Part shown: positions 25,197-37,611 of the stretch, one piece after another
How the letters are laid out: every line of letters starts with the position of its first letter
Position numbering within the stretch: position 1 is the stretch's first letter
DNA from: Acidimicrobiaceae bacterium
Lineage (GTDB): Bacteria; Actinomycetota; Acidimicrobiia; Acidimicrobiales; UBA8190
Assembly: GCA_003151475.1 (NCBI GenBank)
Contig: PLXQ01000069.1
Location: 100,158 to 164,157 of the forward strand
Length of the DNA: 64,000 nucleotides
Reading direction: 5' to 3'
The notes under the pieces: model-generated
Told to the model about the DNA's origin: nothing
What the model saw: only the letters and a program-made list of their open reading frames with translations
Databases searched by the model: none
Position numbers and translations under genes: made by a program

Positions 25197-25583
25197 ATGG
25201 GAGTTTCAGAGGACGCCGAACGGATTGTGCGCGAGTTCTGTGACGCTTTCGGCAAGCACGACGCCGAAGCGCTGCGGCCGTTCTTCACCGACGATGTCGT
25301 CTACCACAACATCCCCATGGACCCGGCTGTCGGAATCGACGCCACCATTGCCTTCATCGTGGGGTTCTTCGCCATGAGCGAGGGCATGGTGATCGAAACC
25401 ACTCACCTGGCCGTGCGCGACAACGTGGTGCTGACCGAGCGGATCGACACCTTCACCATGGGCGAGAAAGAGGCCGCCCTGCCGGTGATGGGCACTTTCG
25501 AGATCCGTGACGGCAAGATCAGCGCCTGGCGTGACTACTTCGACCTCGCCCAGATCACGACGATGCTGTCCGGCGACGGCTGA
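25197..25583 (+). CDS. Limonene-1,2-epoxide hydrolase family protein
   Basis: A 128-residue NTF2-fold protein with the epoxide hydrolase triad pattern: Arg82 and Asp84 in LTERIDTF, and Asp113 in WRDYFD. YHNIPMDPAVG supplies the water-positioning Tyr/Asn. Family members open limonene epoxide; in actinobacteria many have unknown substrates such as steroid or lipid epoxides. CAGGAGATGGGCA precedes the ATG. No terpene genes are adjacent. The opposing HxlR regulator converges 52 nt away. Confidence 0.88.
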   Translation: MGVSEDAERIVREFCDAFGKHDAEALRPFFTDDVVYHNIPMDPAVGIDATIAFIVGFFAMSEGMVIETTHLAVRDNVVLTERIDTFTMGEKEAALPVMGTFEIRDGKISAWRDYFDLAQITTMLSGDG

Positions 25584-25635
25584 CGGCCATGGCGTTGGAC
25601 CGCAGCCGGTAGATCCAGCGGAAGTCGTCGTCGGC

Positions 25636-26082
25636 TTAGATCCAGCGAAGGTCGTCGTCGGCGTTGTCGGTGATCCGGGCGCAGGTGGGACAGAACCAAC
25701 GGGTCTCGAGAGCGGTGCCGCAGGCCCGGTGGTGCGGGCCCTCGACATCGCCGCCCGATTCCCGTGACCCCCAGCTAGCCAGAAGGCGCAGCGCCCCGGC
25801 CAGTTCGCGTCCGGCTTCGGTGATGCGGTACTCGAGCCGGGGCGGCCGGTCCGAGTAGGGCACGGCCAGCACGAGGCCCTCACGTTCGAGCCGGCGGAGG
25901 CGGGCGGTGAGAACGTTCGGTGCCAGTCGGGGGATGTCCCCCTGCAGTTCTGAGAAGCGCCGTGGCCCGTCGAGAAGTGCGTCGACCACCAACAGCGTCC
26001 AGCGGTCACCGACCTTGGCCATCGCTGCGTCCAAGCCCGAGGTCACGGGATCATCCTGGCTCACCCTCGTTCGTCCGCGCAC
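25636..26082 (-). CDS. HxlR-family winged-helix regulator with C-terminal cysteine knuckle
   Basis: The HxlR domain is clear: VGDRWTLLVVDALLDGPRRFSEL, IPRLAPNVLTARLRRLEREGLV and LEYRITEAGREL. The C-terminus has ACGTALETRWFCPTCARITD, a possible zinc-binding segment beyond the usual domain end. I chose the GTG at 26082 because AAGGGAGCTCCG precedes it; a TTG at 26121 would add 13 residues from the promoter region. It would bind DNA as a dimer. The divergent HtrA-like gene is the most obvious neighbour target besides itself. Confidence 0.88.
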   Translation of the reverse strand: MRGRTRVSQDDPVTSGLDAAMAKVGDRWTLLVVDALLDGPRRFSELQGDIPRLAPNVLTARLRRLEREGLVLAVPYSDRPPRLEYRITEAGRELAGALRLLASWGSRESGGDVEGPHHRACGTALETRWFCPTCARITDNADDDLRWI

Positions 26083-26113
26083 CGGAGCTCCCTTGATGTG
26101 GTAGTCAATAGTA

Positions 26114-26123
26114 ACTTGCAAGT
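26114..26123. promoter_or_regulatory. Candidate HxlR operator palindrome
   Basis: ACTTGCAAGT is a perfect 10-bp palindrome 32 nt upstream of the HxlR start, in AT-richer sequence that also contains a TTGACC -35-like element on the minus strand. It lies in the intergenic region shared with the divergent protease gene. Operator function is inferred. Confidence 0.4.
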
Positions 26124-26194
26124 GAGTAGTGAATAGGTCAAAGTGATGGAGCCGGAGGTTCCAAGCCGGTCATGAGATCTCGGGAGGTCGGAAA

Positions 26195-27100
26195 ATGGGA
26201 AAAGTTCTGGAGGAGCTGTCGACCGCGGTTCGCGGTGCGGTGGAGACGGTGGGTCCCTCGGTCGTGGGCGTGGGAGCGGGCGGAAGCGGCGCCGTGGTGA
26301 GCGCCGGGGTGGTGGTGACGAACGCCCACAACCTCCGTGGTGAGGAGACGGTGGTGACATTCGCCGACGGCCGGCGGGCCCCGGGTCGGGCCACGGGCGT
26401 CGACATCGACGGCGACCTGGCCGTGGTGGCCGTCGACACCGGGGACGCCCCGGCCCTCGTATGGGGCACGAGCCCGGCCGGCGTGGGTGACGCCGTCCTG
26501 GGGCTGGCCAATCCGGGCGGACGGGGTCTGCGGGCCAGCGTGGGCTTCATCTCGGCTGTCGACGTGGCCTTTCGGGGACCAGGCGGTCGGAAGGTGGGCG
26601 GCGCCCTCGAGCACACGGCGCCCCTGGCCCGCGGTTCGTCGGGCGGACCCCTCGTCGACAGTGCCGGGAAGCTGGTCGGGATCGACACCCATCGGGTGGG
26701 CGACGGCTTCTACCTGGCTGTTCCGGCCAACGAGGAGCTGCAGCGACGCGTCGACGCCCTCGGTCGGGGCGAGGAGCCCCGTCGGCCCCGGCTCGGGATC
26801 GCCGTGGCCCCGCCACAGGTGGCCCAACGGCTGCGGCGTTCGGTCGGCCTGCCCGAGCGTGACGGGATCCTCGTGCGCGCCGTGGAGGACGGCGGCCCCG
26901 CCCACGGCGCCGGTATCCGCCAAGGTGACCTCGTGGTGGCCGTCGGAGGCACGCCGGTGGCCAGTGTCGACGAGCTGTCGGCCGCCCTCGAACGCGTCGG
27001 GTCCGGTGCCCCCGTCGAGCTGGCCGTGGTGCGCGGGGTGGAGGAGCTGACCGTGTCGGTCACCATCTCCTCCCCGGCCCCCGAGCCCGGAGCGGGCTGA
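26195..27100 (+). CDS. Trypsin-like serine protease with PDZ domain (HtrA/DegP type, apparently cytosolic)
   Basis: The protease domain has His45 in TNAHNL, Asp74 in DIDGDLAVV and Ser149 in RGSSGGPLVD. A C-terminal PDZ domain spans about 205-295 (LGIAVAPPQVAQRLR, DGILVRAVEDGGPAHGAGIRQGDLVVAVGG). Unlike normal HtrA proteins there is no signal peptide or membrane anchor: the protein begins MGKVLEELSTAVRGAVETV, an amphipathic helix. It may therefore be cytosolic. GGGAGGTCGGAAA precedes the ATG. It is divergent from the HxlR regulator. Confidence 0.9.
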   Translation: MGKVLEELSTAVRGAVETVGPSVVGVGAGGSGAVVSAGVVVTNAHNLRGEETVVTFADGRRAPGRATGVDIDGDLAVVAVDTGDAPALVWGTSPAGVGDAVLGLANPGGRGLRASVGFISAVDVAFRGPGGRKVGGALEHTAPLARGSSGGPLVDSAGKLVGIDTHRVGDGFYLAVPANEELQRRVDALGRGEEPRRPRLGIAVAPPQVAQRLRRSVGLPERDGILVRAVEDGGPAHGAGIRQGDLVVAVGGTPVASVDELSAALERVGSGAPVELAVVRGVEELTVSVTISSPAPEPGAG

Positions 27101-27178
27101 GGCGAACCGCATGGCCCCGGCGGTGCCGTTCGTGGCAACCTCGCGGACCCCGGCGAGCCCGAGAGCGGAGGAACCCCG

Positions 27179-27532
27179 ATGATCAAGCTCACCTGTCTCA
27201 TCCGACGCAAGGACGGGATGTCACCCGAAGACTTCCACGCCTACTGGCGGGACCGTCACGGACCCCTGGTGGTGTCGACGAAGAGCGGCAGTCATGTGCT
27301 GCGCTACGAACAACATCACCGGCCTCTGTCGGAGTACGGGGAGTCGGACGACGGTTCGTATGACGGGGTGACCGAGCAGTGGTTCGCGTCGATGGATGAG
27401 TACAACGCGCATGTGGCCGAGAAGGACTTCGCCGACGTCTGGGCCGATCTGCCCAAATTCCTGGACGTCGAGAAGCTGGCCTTCGTTCTGACCGAGGAGC
27501 CGGTGGTGATCTTGGAGGGCCCCAGACACTGA
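27179..27532 (+). CDS. EthD-domain protein (dimeric alpha-beta barrel)
   Basis: A 117-residue EthD/REDY-type protein with MIKLTCLIRRKDGMSPEDFHAYWRDRHGPLV, i.e. the typical W-x2-RHGPLV motif, then FASMDEYNAH and a terminal acidic strand. EthD proteins are small ferredoxin-like dimers linked to ether or polyketide metabolism, usually without a known catalytic role. GAGCGGAGGAACCCCG precedes the ATG. It is convergent with the GH43-like gene. Confidence 0.88.
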   Translation: MIKLTCLIRRKDGMSPEDFHAYWRDRHGPLVVSTKSGSHVLRYEQHHRPLSEYGESDDGSYDGVTEQWFASMDEYNAHVAEKDFADVWADLPKFLDVEKLAFVLTEEPVVILEGPRH

Positions 27533-27561
27533 CGGCGAGCCGGCAGGCGTACCGGTCCGGG

Positions 27562-29340
27562 TCAGGCGCTCACGCCGGCCACCACCGGCCGGTCGAGGGC
27601 GACGCCTCCCATGGAGCCCAAGAACTGGGCGTCGCCGAAGGTGAAGACCCCGCCGTCGGACGCCACCAGCCAGTAGCCGCCGCTGCCCGGTCCGGCGATG
27701 AGCGCCACGATGGGCCGGGCCAGCGGAATTCCGCCCGTCGAGCCGAAGAACTGGGCGTTGCCGAAGGAGAAGACGCCGCCGTCGGAGGCCACCAGCCAGT
27801 AGCCGCCACCTTGGGGCATGGAGGCGATGCCGACCACCGGACGGGCCAGGGCGATGCCTCCGAGCGAACCCCAGAAGCGGACGTTGCCGAAGGCGAAGAC
27901 GCCACCGTCCGACGCCACCAGCCAGTAGCCGTGACCGCCGGCGGCGGAGGCGATGCCGACGACAGGTTGGGCCAACGCGATACCGCCCAGCGAGCCGTAG
28001 AAGTTGGCGTCGCCGAAGGCGAAGACCCCACCGTCCGACGCCACCAGCCAGTAGCCCCCGCCGTCGGGAGTGGCGGCCATGGCCACCACGGGTTTGGCCA
28101 AGCGGATGCCGCCGGTCGAGCCGAAGAAGGGAGCGCCGAAGGAGAAGACGCCGCCGTCCGAGGCCACTTCCCAGTAGCCGCCGGCGGGATCGGCGGCGGC
28201 GCCCACGATGGGCGCGTCGAGGCGCTTGCCGCCCATCGAACCCTCGTAGGCAGCGGCGCCGAAGGAGAAGATCCCCCCGTCGGATCCGGCCATGTCGTAT
28301 CCCTCGGGCGGCTCCCCGGCTCCGATCTCCGGGGTTGATCCGGCGAAGGTCACCGGTGCGATCCAGAGGCTGCGGAAGTCACCGGCCCCGTAGGAGTACT
28401 GGCTGGCGGGTCCGTCCCAGGCGGCGTAAGCCATCCACCAGTTCCCGCCGGCGTCGGTGACGAGGGATTCACCGCCGGGGCCGAGCCGCGAGGCATCGGA
28501 ATGAAGAAGCGGACTCTGGAGGGGTTTGCCGCAGGGGCCGACCGGTCCCTGACAGACGGCGTAGCCGACGCCGTAGCCGGCGCTGTTCCACTGGCCGCCC
28601 GAATAGAACAGGACGTAGGAACCCGATTCGTAGACCATGGTGGGGTTCTCGACGGTGGTCTCCCACAACTGGGTCTCGGTGAGGACGGGCACGACGTCAC
28701 CGATGACGGCGCTGCCGTCAGCCGAGAGCTGGGCCACCCAGATGTTGCCGGGGATGTTCTGGGCGTCGTTGCCGCCGTTGGACTTCCAGTAGAGGTACAG
28801 CGCGCCACTCGGGTCCACGAAGGGCTGGGGATCGAGCGAGCCGCCGATGGCCGTCTGGCAGATCAGAGGCTGGATGCTCGAGTCGGTGAAAGGTCCGGCC
28901 GGGGTGGGTGCCGTGGCGTCGGAGATGCACTCCTCTCTGTCGTTTTGGCGTTCGGTGGCGTAGTACATGACGAACTGGCCGCCGATGCGGATGACGCCGG
29001 GCGCCCAGGTCTGGCCCGCCTTCTCCCACGTCGGCAGCACCGGCAGCGCGTCACCGAGACTGGTCCAGTGCTGGAGGTCGGTGGACGAGAGCACGGGGAT
29101 GTGCCCGGCGTTCCCGGCCGTCGTGTAGACGTAGTACGTGGAGCCGTCCCGGATGATGTCGGGGTCGGGGGCGTCGTGGTCGTAGACGGCGGCGGTGGCG
29201 ATGACCGACGCCGTACGCGGGCCCGGTGTCGCCGATGCCGCCGGTGAGACGGCCACCAGCGCCATGGCGCCGACCGACGTCACCGCCAGAGCGACGAGGA
29301 GAGCCGTGCGCACGTCGGTGACCCGCAGCCGGCGTGGCAT
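27562..29340 (-). CDS. Secreted GH43-like five-bladed propeller with six C-terminal GGVFSFG repeats
   Basis: Residues 1-37 are a signal peptide ending in SPAASATPG. Residues about 45-335 form a glycoside hydrolase 43/62-type propeller with APDPDIIRDGSTYYVY (first catalytic Asp), GQTWAPGV, GGSLDPQPFVD and TTVENPTMVYESG (Glu). From about 340 to 592 there are six repeats of about 42 residues, each containing YWLVASDGGVFSFG or a close variant followed by GS(M/T/L)GG and PVVGI. Activity would be on arabinan/xylan-like glycans outside the cell. The repeats may form a second propeller used for binding. Confidence 0.85.
   Translation of the reverse strand: MPRRLRVTDVRTALLVALAVTSVGAMALVAVSPAASATPGPRTASVIATAAVYDHDAPDPDIIRDGSTYYVYTTAGNAGHIPVLSSTDLQHWTSLGDALPVLPTWEKAGQTWAPGVIRIGGQFVMYYATERQNDREECISDATAPTPAGPFTDSSIQPLICQTAIGGSLDPQPFVDPSGALYLYWKSNGGNDAQNIPGNIWVAQLSADGSAVIGDVVPVLTETQLWETTVENPTMVYESGSYVLFYSGGQWNSAGYGVGYAVCQGPVGPCGKPLQSPLLHSDASRLGPGGESLVTDAGGNWWMAYAAWDGPASQYSYGAGDFRSLWIAPVTFAGSTPEIGAGEPPEGYDMAGSDGGIFSFGAAAYEGSMGGKRLDAPIVGAAADPAGGYWEVASDGGVFSFGAPFFGSTGGIRLAKPVVAMAATPDGGGYWLVASDGGVFAFGDANFYGSLGGIALAQPVVGIASAAGGHGYWLVASDGGVFAFGNVRFWGSLGGIALARPVVGIASMPQGGGYWLVASDGGVFSFGNAQFFGSTGGIPLARPIVALIAGPGSGGYWLVASDGGVFTFGDAQFLGSMGGVALDRPVVAGVSA
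27566..28325 (-). repeat. Six tandem 41-42-codon repeats within the GH43-like gene
   Basis: Units of about 126 bp encode the motif SDGGVF(S/A/T)FG...GS.GG...PVV. They are highly similar at DNA level, especially the central four, which suggests recent duplication or gene conversion. The first unit (GSDGGIFSFGAAAYEGSMGG) is the most divergent. Confidence 0.85.
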
Positions 29341-29447
29341 TGCGACGCAGTGTAGGGGTGGTCGGGTCCGCTGAGTCGTCAGGTCGGGCTTTTTGAGCGC
29401 CGGAGCCCCACGGCCCGACCGGGGAGGCGGCCGGGGGCCCCGAGAGC

Positions 29448-32144
<2,697 letters not shown>

Positions 32145-32259
32145 GGCCCCATTCTGCTCCTCGCCACGCCGGTCGAACATCCCACCCGGCGCGCCCGGGC
32201 GTGCCAGGCACCGTGGGGGCCTCCCGACCAGCCCCGGACGAAAGAGACAGAGGGGTCGC

Positions 32260-32265
32260 TAGGGT
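32260..32265 (+). promoter_or_regulatory. -10 hexamer of the leaderless DinB-like gene
   Basis: TAGGGT lies eight bases before the ATG at 32274. The eight intervening bases are C/G only, with no consensus Shine-Dalgarno at a workable spacing. Confidence 0.35.
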
Positions 32266-32273
32266 CGCGGGGG

Positions 32274-32824
32274 ATGGAGCGATGTGCCGAGTGCGGCTAC
32301 TCCTACGACACACTGGGCCGCCCCGAGATCGTGCCCGAGCTGCGGGCGCTGGCCGGGCGCTACGGCTACCTCCTCGAGGGCGCCGACGCCGAGCGGCTCC
32401 GGGCCCACCCCCGGGCGAATGTCTGGTCGGCCCTCGAGTACGCCTGCCACGTCCGTGACGTCGTGTGCGTGCAACGGCAGCGGATACTGCAGGCCTGCAC
32501 GGAGGAGCAACCCTGCTTCGCCCCCATGCGACGCGAGGAACGGGTCCTGGAGGAGAGCTACAACACGCAGGAGCCGACGGTGGTCTCCCGGGAGCTCGTG
32601 GCCGCCGCCGATCAGATGGCCCGGACACTGGAGCAGTTGGAGGAGGGCGCATGGAGTCGCACGGGCGTCTACAGCTGGCCGACGACCGCGGTGCGGACAG
32701 TGGACTGGATCGGTCGCCACAGCGTGCATGAGGAGACCCACCACCTGCGCGACATGGACCAGTCCCTGCACGCCTCGAAAGAACAGACAGGTCAGAGAGA
32801 ACAGACAGATCAGACAACGAAGGG

Positions 32825-32828
<4 letters not shown>
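32274..32828 (+). CDS. DinB-like metal-dependent protein
   Basis: About 184 residues. The N-terminus has a CAECGYSYD knuckle. The four-helix DinB core shows [16 protein letters not shown] (first His) and [16 protein letters not shown] (second and third His), the metal triad of the DinB/YfiT fold. Such proteins include mycothiol-dependent maleylpyruvate isomerase and thiol-S-transferase relatives, but the function here is not known. The tail is hydrophilic and repetitive ([14 protein letters not shown]). Its stop overlaps the aldo/keto reductase start (ATGA), so the pair is coupled. Confidence 0.8.
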
Positions 32829-33817
<989 letters not shown>

Positions 33818-34465
33818 GCGGTCACGACTCCGACGGCCCTTCGAGCACGGAGCGCTCCTCGTTCGGAACGCGCGCCAGCAAGCGGTTCGACCGCCGCCTG
33901 CAACTGCGTCATCTCTGACGTCAAACGGGCGCGACTCTCCGGGGTGAGCGCGCCGGCCGAGGGTCCGGCCACCGTCCGTATCATCACACCGGCGAGTCGT
34001 TCGGCCTGGGCCAGGAAGCGGCGGGCCACGGGGTCGTCGAACAGGCTGGAGGAGGCGGTGAGCAACATGGAGGCCAACGCCCGGAGCTCCTCGGACGCCG
34101 CGCCGGAGACCTCCTCATCGGCGGTGACGGCCGCGTAGGTCCGGCGGGTCTGGCCGTAGACGATCAATCCCTGGACGGCTACCGAGACGCTTCGTTCCCG
34201 TCGCTGCCTGTCGGCGACCACCTCGTCGATGATCAGTGCCGTCACGGCCACCACCAACAGACTCGAGACGATCGAGCCCGTGAGGGAATGCCGGGTCCAC
34301 CACACTCGGAACCCTTCGATCCAGAGATCGCAGGCGACGAGCACCACGAGCGTGGTGGCAGCGGTCGCCGCAGCCAGCCGTCGGACGGATTTGTCCACCC
34401 CAGAACCTTCGCACGCCACCACCACCGGGGCGATCTGGTGTTACGTCACCGGAGGGTTTCCTTGC

Positions 34466-34621
34466 TCAGGAGTCTTCGGCTCCCTCTTCGAGATCCGGAA
34501 GGACGAAACAGGCGACGCCCGCTTCGCGGGTCGAGAAGAACAACTCGTCCTCGATGTCCTGTTGGTCGTCCGCCGTCTTGGTGGACGCCTGACCCGTGTC
34601 CATGATCCCTTGACGCGCCAT
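34466..34621 (-). CDS. Small acidic protein (51 aa), function unknown
   Basis: This short frame starts MARQGIMDTGQASTK and ends VLPDLEEGAEDS. It has 13 acidic and 3 basic residues and one cysteine (GVACFVLPD). Codon third positions are mostly G/C, as in true genes here. The ATG at 34621 has GAAAGAGAG upstream. The two-TM membrane-protein gene follows 67 nt downstream on the same strand. Acidic small proteins of this type can be regulators, chaperone-like partners or leader peptides; no maturation enzymes are nearby. Confidence 0.5.
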   Translation of the reverse strand: MARQGIMDTGQASTKTADDQQDIEDELFFSTREAGVACFVLPDLEEGAEDS

Positions 34622-34752
34622 CGTGGAGCTCTCTTTCTAACGGTGTGGTGGGAAGACATTGCGATCTGTCGTGTCCACCCGCAGTATGCGCCTCGAAGGA
34701 GAAAAACGGGTACCGGGAGGTAACTTCGCCCGTTCGGCCACGCGAAGAGAAC

Positions 34753-36243
34753 TCAGTGAAACGCCTCCACGGCGGAGGACCCGGCCACGACGATCATCGC
34801 CCCGGCGGCACCGGGTGCGGCGAAGTGCTCGGCGGTGCCGACGTGGAGGGCCAATGAGAACTCCGTCCTCCCGGTCGACTCGTTGATGCCGTAGAGCTTG
34901 GAGGCCGACAGATCGATGCTCCATACCACCCCCCCGGCGATGGTGGGCGAGCTCGCCCCACCGGTCGGTGACGTCCACGTCCATCCCCGCGCCATCGCAT
35001 TCCCGGGCCCGATCTTCACCTGGTCGATCTGACCGCTGCCGGGACAGACGACGTACACGTTCGGCGCCTGGTAGGCGCTGCCACCGAGTGAGTCGCACAC
35101 AGGGAGCGACGCCAGCTGTCCGGCGATGCCTCCGAGGGCATCGCCGTCGAGCAGATAGGCGGTTGTCTCCTTGCCCACCTCGAAGACCTGACCACCGGCC
35201 AGCAACACCGGAGAGGTCGATCCGAGATCACCGTCGTCGGCGTTGTCCTGGGCCCAGTTGGAGGCGGCGAAATACGACAGCTCGGTCAAGGTGGGGGAGA
35301 GCTTGATCACGGCGTTGCTGTGATCGAAAGCCTGACCCGCACGGGCGCTGCCGTTCCCGGTGGCCACGAAGACATCCCCGGTGCTGTCCACCGTGATTCC
35401 GGCCGGGGCCCAGATGGCGCCTTCGCGTGCGGTGGGGACCTTGTAGGTGAGCAGAGCCCCTGATCCGGTCTCGGGCACCCCCACCACCCAGCCGTTGTAC
35501 TGGCCGCAGTCCCCTTCATTGCCGCCGAAGCCCACCAGGACGTGCCCACCCGAGAGGCCGAGGGCGATCCGTTGCAGATGGGCGGCGGCGTCCCATCCGC
35601 GCTGGTCGACGTCGCGGCTCCATGTGACCTTGTGCGTCGAGATGTCGATACCGAAGACCTCGTGACCCACGGCTCCGTTGCTCTCGGTCTCGGTCGAGGC
35701 GAAGACCATGTTCTGAACGGGATCGATGACCATGGTGGAGGTGATCCCGACTGTCGGGCTGATGTCCCCGCACGGAAGGGCGCCGGCCGCGGCCGGCGTG
35801 GCCAGATGATCCGACCACTGCACCTTCCCGGTGGCGGCTGACAGGTCGTAGACGGTGTCGTCCTCGGTGGCCACCAGCACCTGGCCGTCGAAGATGAGTG
35901 GCTCGCCGAAGACGGCGCCGTCGAGTGACGGTGACGTCCACAGCGACGACGGCGCCGCGGTCACGGTGGGAAACGACGCGTCGTCGGCGGTTCGGCCGAA
36001 GTCCCCGCCGTACGTCGTCCACTGAGCGGTCGTGGCCGGGACCATGGTGGTGGTGGAGGAGGAGGTGGTGGCCGGGATCGACGTCGTGGGTGCGGTCGTC
36101 GTGCTGGGGGCTCGGGTGGCGCTGTGGGTGGTGGCGCATCCGGCGACGACGAACACGAGGGCGAGGGCGAAGCCACCGGGGTGCCGTCCCCCCCGCGTCC
36201 GACGAAGGGACGGGGCGACGACCGACTTGCAGGGTGAGACCAT
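34753..36243 (-). CDS. PQQ-propeller-like lipoprotein
   Basis: A secreted protein with a lipobox (VFVVAGC), then a Thr/Ser/Pro-rich linker and an eight-bladed PQQ-dehydrogenase-like propeller. Blades show the AATGKVQWS and STGRTEF type of turn (e.g. YDLSAATGKVQW, FGIDISTHKVTW, YGINESTGRTEF) and DGQVLVATEDDTVY. There are no quinoprotein metal-ligand residues that I can identify, so it is probably a binding or scaffold protein like BamB. The ATG at 36243 gives a conventional short basic n-region. The 5' region faces the Rieske gene promoter. Confidence 0.8.
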   Translation of the reverse strand: MVSPCKSVVAPSLRRTRGGRHPGGFALALVFVVAGCATTHSATRAPSTTTAPTTSIPATTSSSTTTMVPATTAQWTTYGGDFGRTADDASFPTVTAAPSSLWTSPSLDGAVFGEPLIFDGQVLVATEDDTVYDLSAATGKVQWSDHLATPAAAGALPCGDISPTVGITSTMVIDPVQNMVFASTETESNGAVGHEVFGIDISTHKVTWSRDVDQRGWDAAAHLQRIALGLSGGHVLVGFGGNEGDCGQYNGWVVGVPETGSGALLTYKVPTAREGAIWAPAGITVDSTGDVFVATGNGSARAGQAFDHSNAVIKLSPTLTELSYFAASNWAQDNADDGDLGSTSPVLLAGGQVFEVGKETTAYLLDGDALGGIAGQLASLPVCDSLGGSAYQAPNVYVVCPGSGQIDQVKIGPGNAMARGWTWTSPTGGASSPTIAGGVVWSIDLSASKLYGINESTGRTEFSLALHVGTAEHFAAPGAAGAMIVVAGSSAVEAFH

Positions 36244-36300
36244 CCCCGAGTCTGCCCCTGGCCACGGCGGCCGGAGGTCGCGCCCGATGCCCCCCACTGC

Positions 36301-36349
36301 TGGACGCCAGGCTATTTAGGGCCTATTTTTGACTGTATGGTCAGTCAAA
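36301..36349 (+). promoter_or_regulatory. Rieske gene promoter with TetR-type operator over the start codon
   Basis: TGGACG (36301-36306) and TATTTT (36324-36329) are 17 nt apart, placing the transcription start at the ATG at 36337. A perfect inverted repeat, TTTGACTG and CAGTCAAA with a 6-nt spacer (36328-36349), overlaps the -10 and the start codon. A bound repressor would block initiation. The half-site TCAGTCA recurs at 36359-36365 through an 18-bp duplication. Confidence 0.65.
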
Positions 36350-37548
36350 CCGGGATGGTCAGTCACACCGGGCGAGACACGGCACCGATTGATCCGGCGG
36401 CTCTCGAGGCGTCGCTCCGGCCCTTCGGCGAGAGCCGGATGCTGCCCCGAGAGGCGTACGTCGATGACGCCGTCTTCGCCTGGGAGCAGCGCCACTTCTT
36501 GGAAGGGCGCTGGATGTGTGTCGGTCGTAGCGAGGACGTCGCCGCCGCCGGTGCCCAGCGCGCCGAGTCGGTCGGCCGGGCCGGGGTGTTCCTCGTGCGG
36601 GGCTCCGACGGGGTGGTGCGGGGCTTCGCCAACGCCTGCCGGCATCGCGGCCACGAGCTGCTGCCGTGCGGTGAGTCGCGCAATCTCCACATCGTCGTCT
36701 GTCCCTATCACTCGTGGTCGTACCAACTCGACGGGACTCTGCGCGGCGCACCGGGATTCGACACCCTCGACAACTTCGTGGCCTCCGAGCACGGTCTCGC
36801 CGAGTTCCCCACCGAGGAGTGGCACGGCCTGCTGTTCGTCGACACCAGCGGCACCGCCGGCCCCTTCGCCGATCACGTGCGGGGACTCGAAGCCTTCGTC
36901 GCCCCCTACGAGCCCGAACGCCTGCGCACCGCCGGCCACCACGACTACGTCGTCCAGGCGAACTGGAAAGTGCTCAGCGAGAACTACCAGGAGTGTTACC
37001 ACTGCGCCATGATCCACCCCGAGCTGTGCCGGGTCAGCCCCCCGCGCAGCGGGGAGAACTACAGCTCGAGCGGTGGGGGAGCATGGGTCGGCGGTTGGAT
37101 GGAGCTGGCTCCTGACGCAGACACGATGTCCCTCGACGGACGGACGGCGGGCTCGCCCCTGCGGGGCCTCGACGCCGACGGACGGCGCCAGGTCATCTAC
37201 CTGGTCATCTTTCCCAACGTCTTGCTGTCGCTTCATCCCGACTACGTGATGACCCACATCCTCACCCCGCTCGCCCCCGATCGGACGCGTATCCAGTGCA
37301 GCTGGGCCTTTTCTCCCGAGGACCTCGAACGGGCCGACTTCGATCCGTCTTACGCCATCGATTTCTGGGACATCACGAACCGCCAGGACTGGGCCGCCTG
37401 CGAGTCGGTGCAACGCGGTCTCTCGTCCCCGCACCACGCTCCGGGGCCATTGTCTCCCGACGAAGACGGGGTTTACCAGTTCGTGACCATGCTGGCGCGC
37501 GGGTACCGCGGACTGCCTCTCGGATCGTCGGTCGCCGCCGCCGGCTGA
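36337..37548 (+). CDS. Rieske non-heme iron oxygenase, alpha subunit
   Basis: The Rieske cluster is bound by Cys101/His103 (CRHRGH) and Cys122/His125 (CPYHSW). The mononuclear iron site lies in ENYQECYHCAMIHPEL (His222, His227) with Asp351 in NRQDWAACESVQ. The pattern NWKVLSENYQECYHC and LLLSLHPDYVMTH resembles the glycine-betaine demethylase/choline-monooxygenase group rather than classic ring dioxygenases. No reductase or beta subunit is adjacent. ATG 36337 begins a duplicated MVSQTG/MVSHTG; ATG 36355 is also possible. No Shine-Dalgarno is present, consistent with a leaderless mRNA. Formaldehyde dehydrogenase and formate dehydrogenase genes follow. Confidence 0.9.
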   Translation: MVSQTGMVSHTGRDTAPIDPAALEASLRPFGESRMLPREAYVDDAVFAWEQRHFLEGRWMCVGRSEDVAAAGAQRAESVGRAGVFLVRGSDGVVRGFANACRHRGHELLPCGESRNLHIVVCPYHSWSYQLDGTLRGAPGFDTLDNFVASEHGLAEFPTEEWHGLLFVDTSGTAGPFADHVRGLEAFVAPYEPERLRTAGHHDYVVQANWKVLSENYQECYHCAMIHPELCRVSPPRSGENYSSSGGGAWVGGWMELAPDADTMSLDGRTAGSPLRGLDADGRRQVIYLVIFPNVLLSLHPDYVMTHILTPLAPDRTRIQCSWAFSPEDLERADFDPSYAIDFWDITNRQDWAACESVQRGLSSPHHAPGPLSPDEDGVYQFVTMLARGYRGLPLGSSVAAAG

Positions 37549-37611
37549 GCGGGCTCAGACGAGGTCGGGTACGCCCCGCTTGTCCAACTGGGCGGCGCCC
37601 CCGGGGCTATT

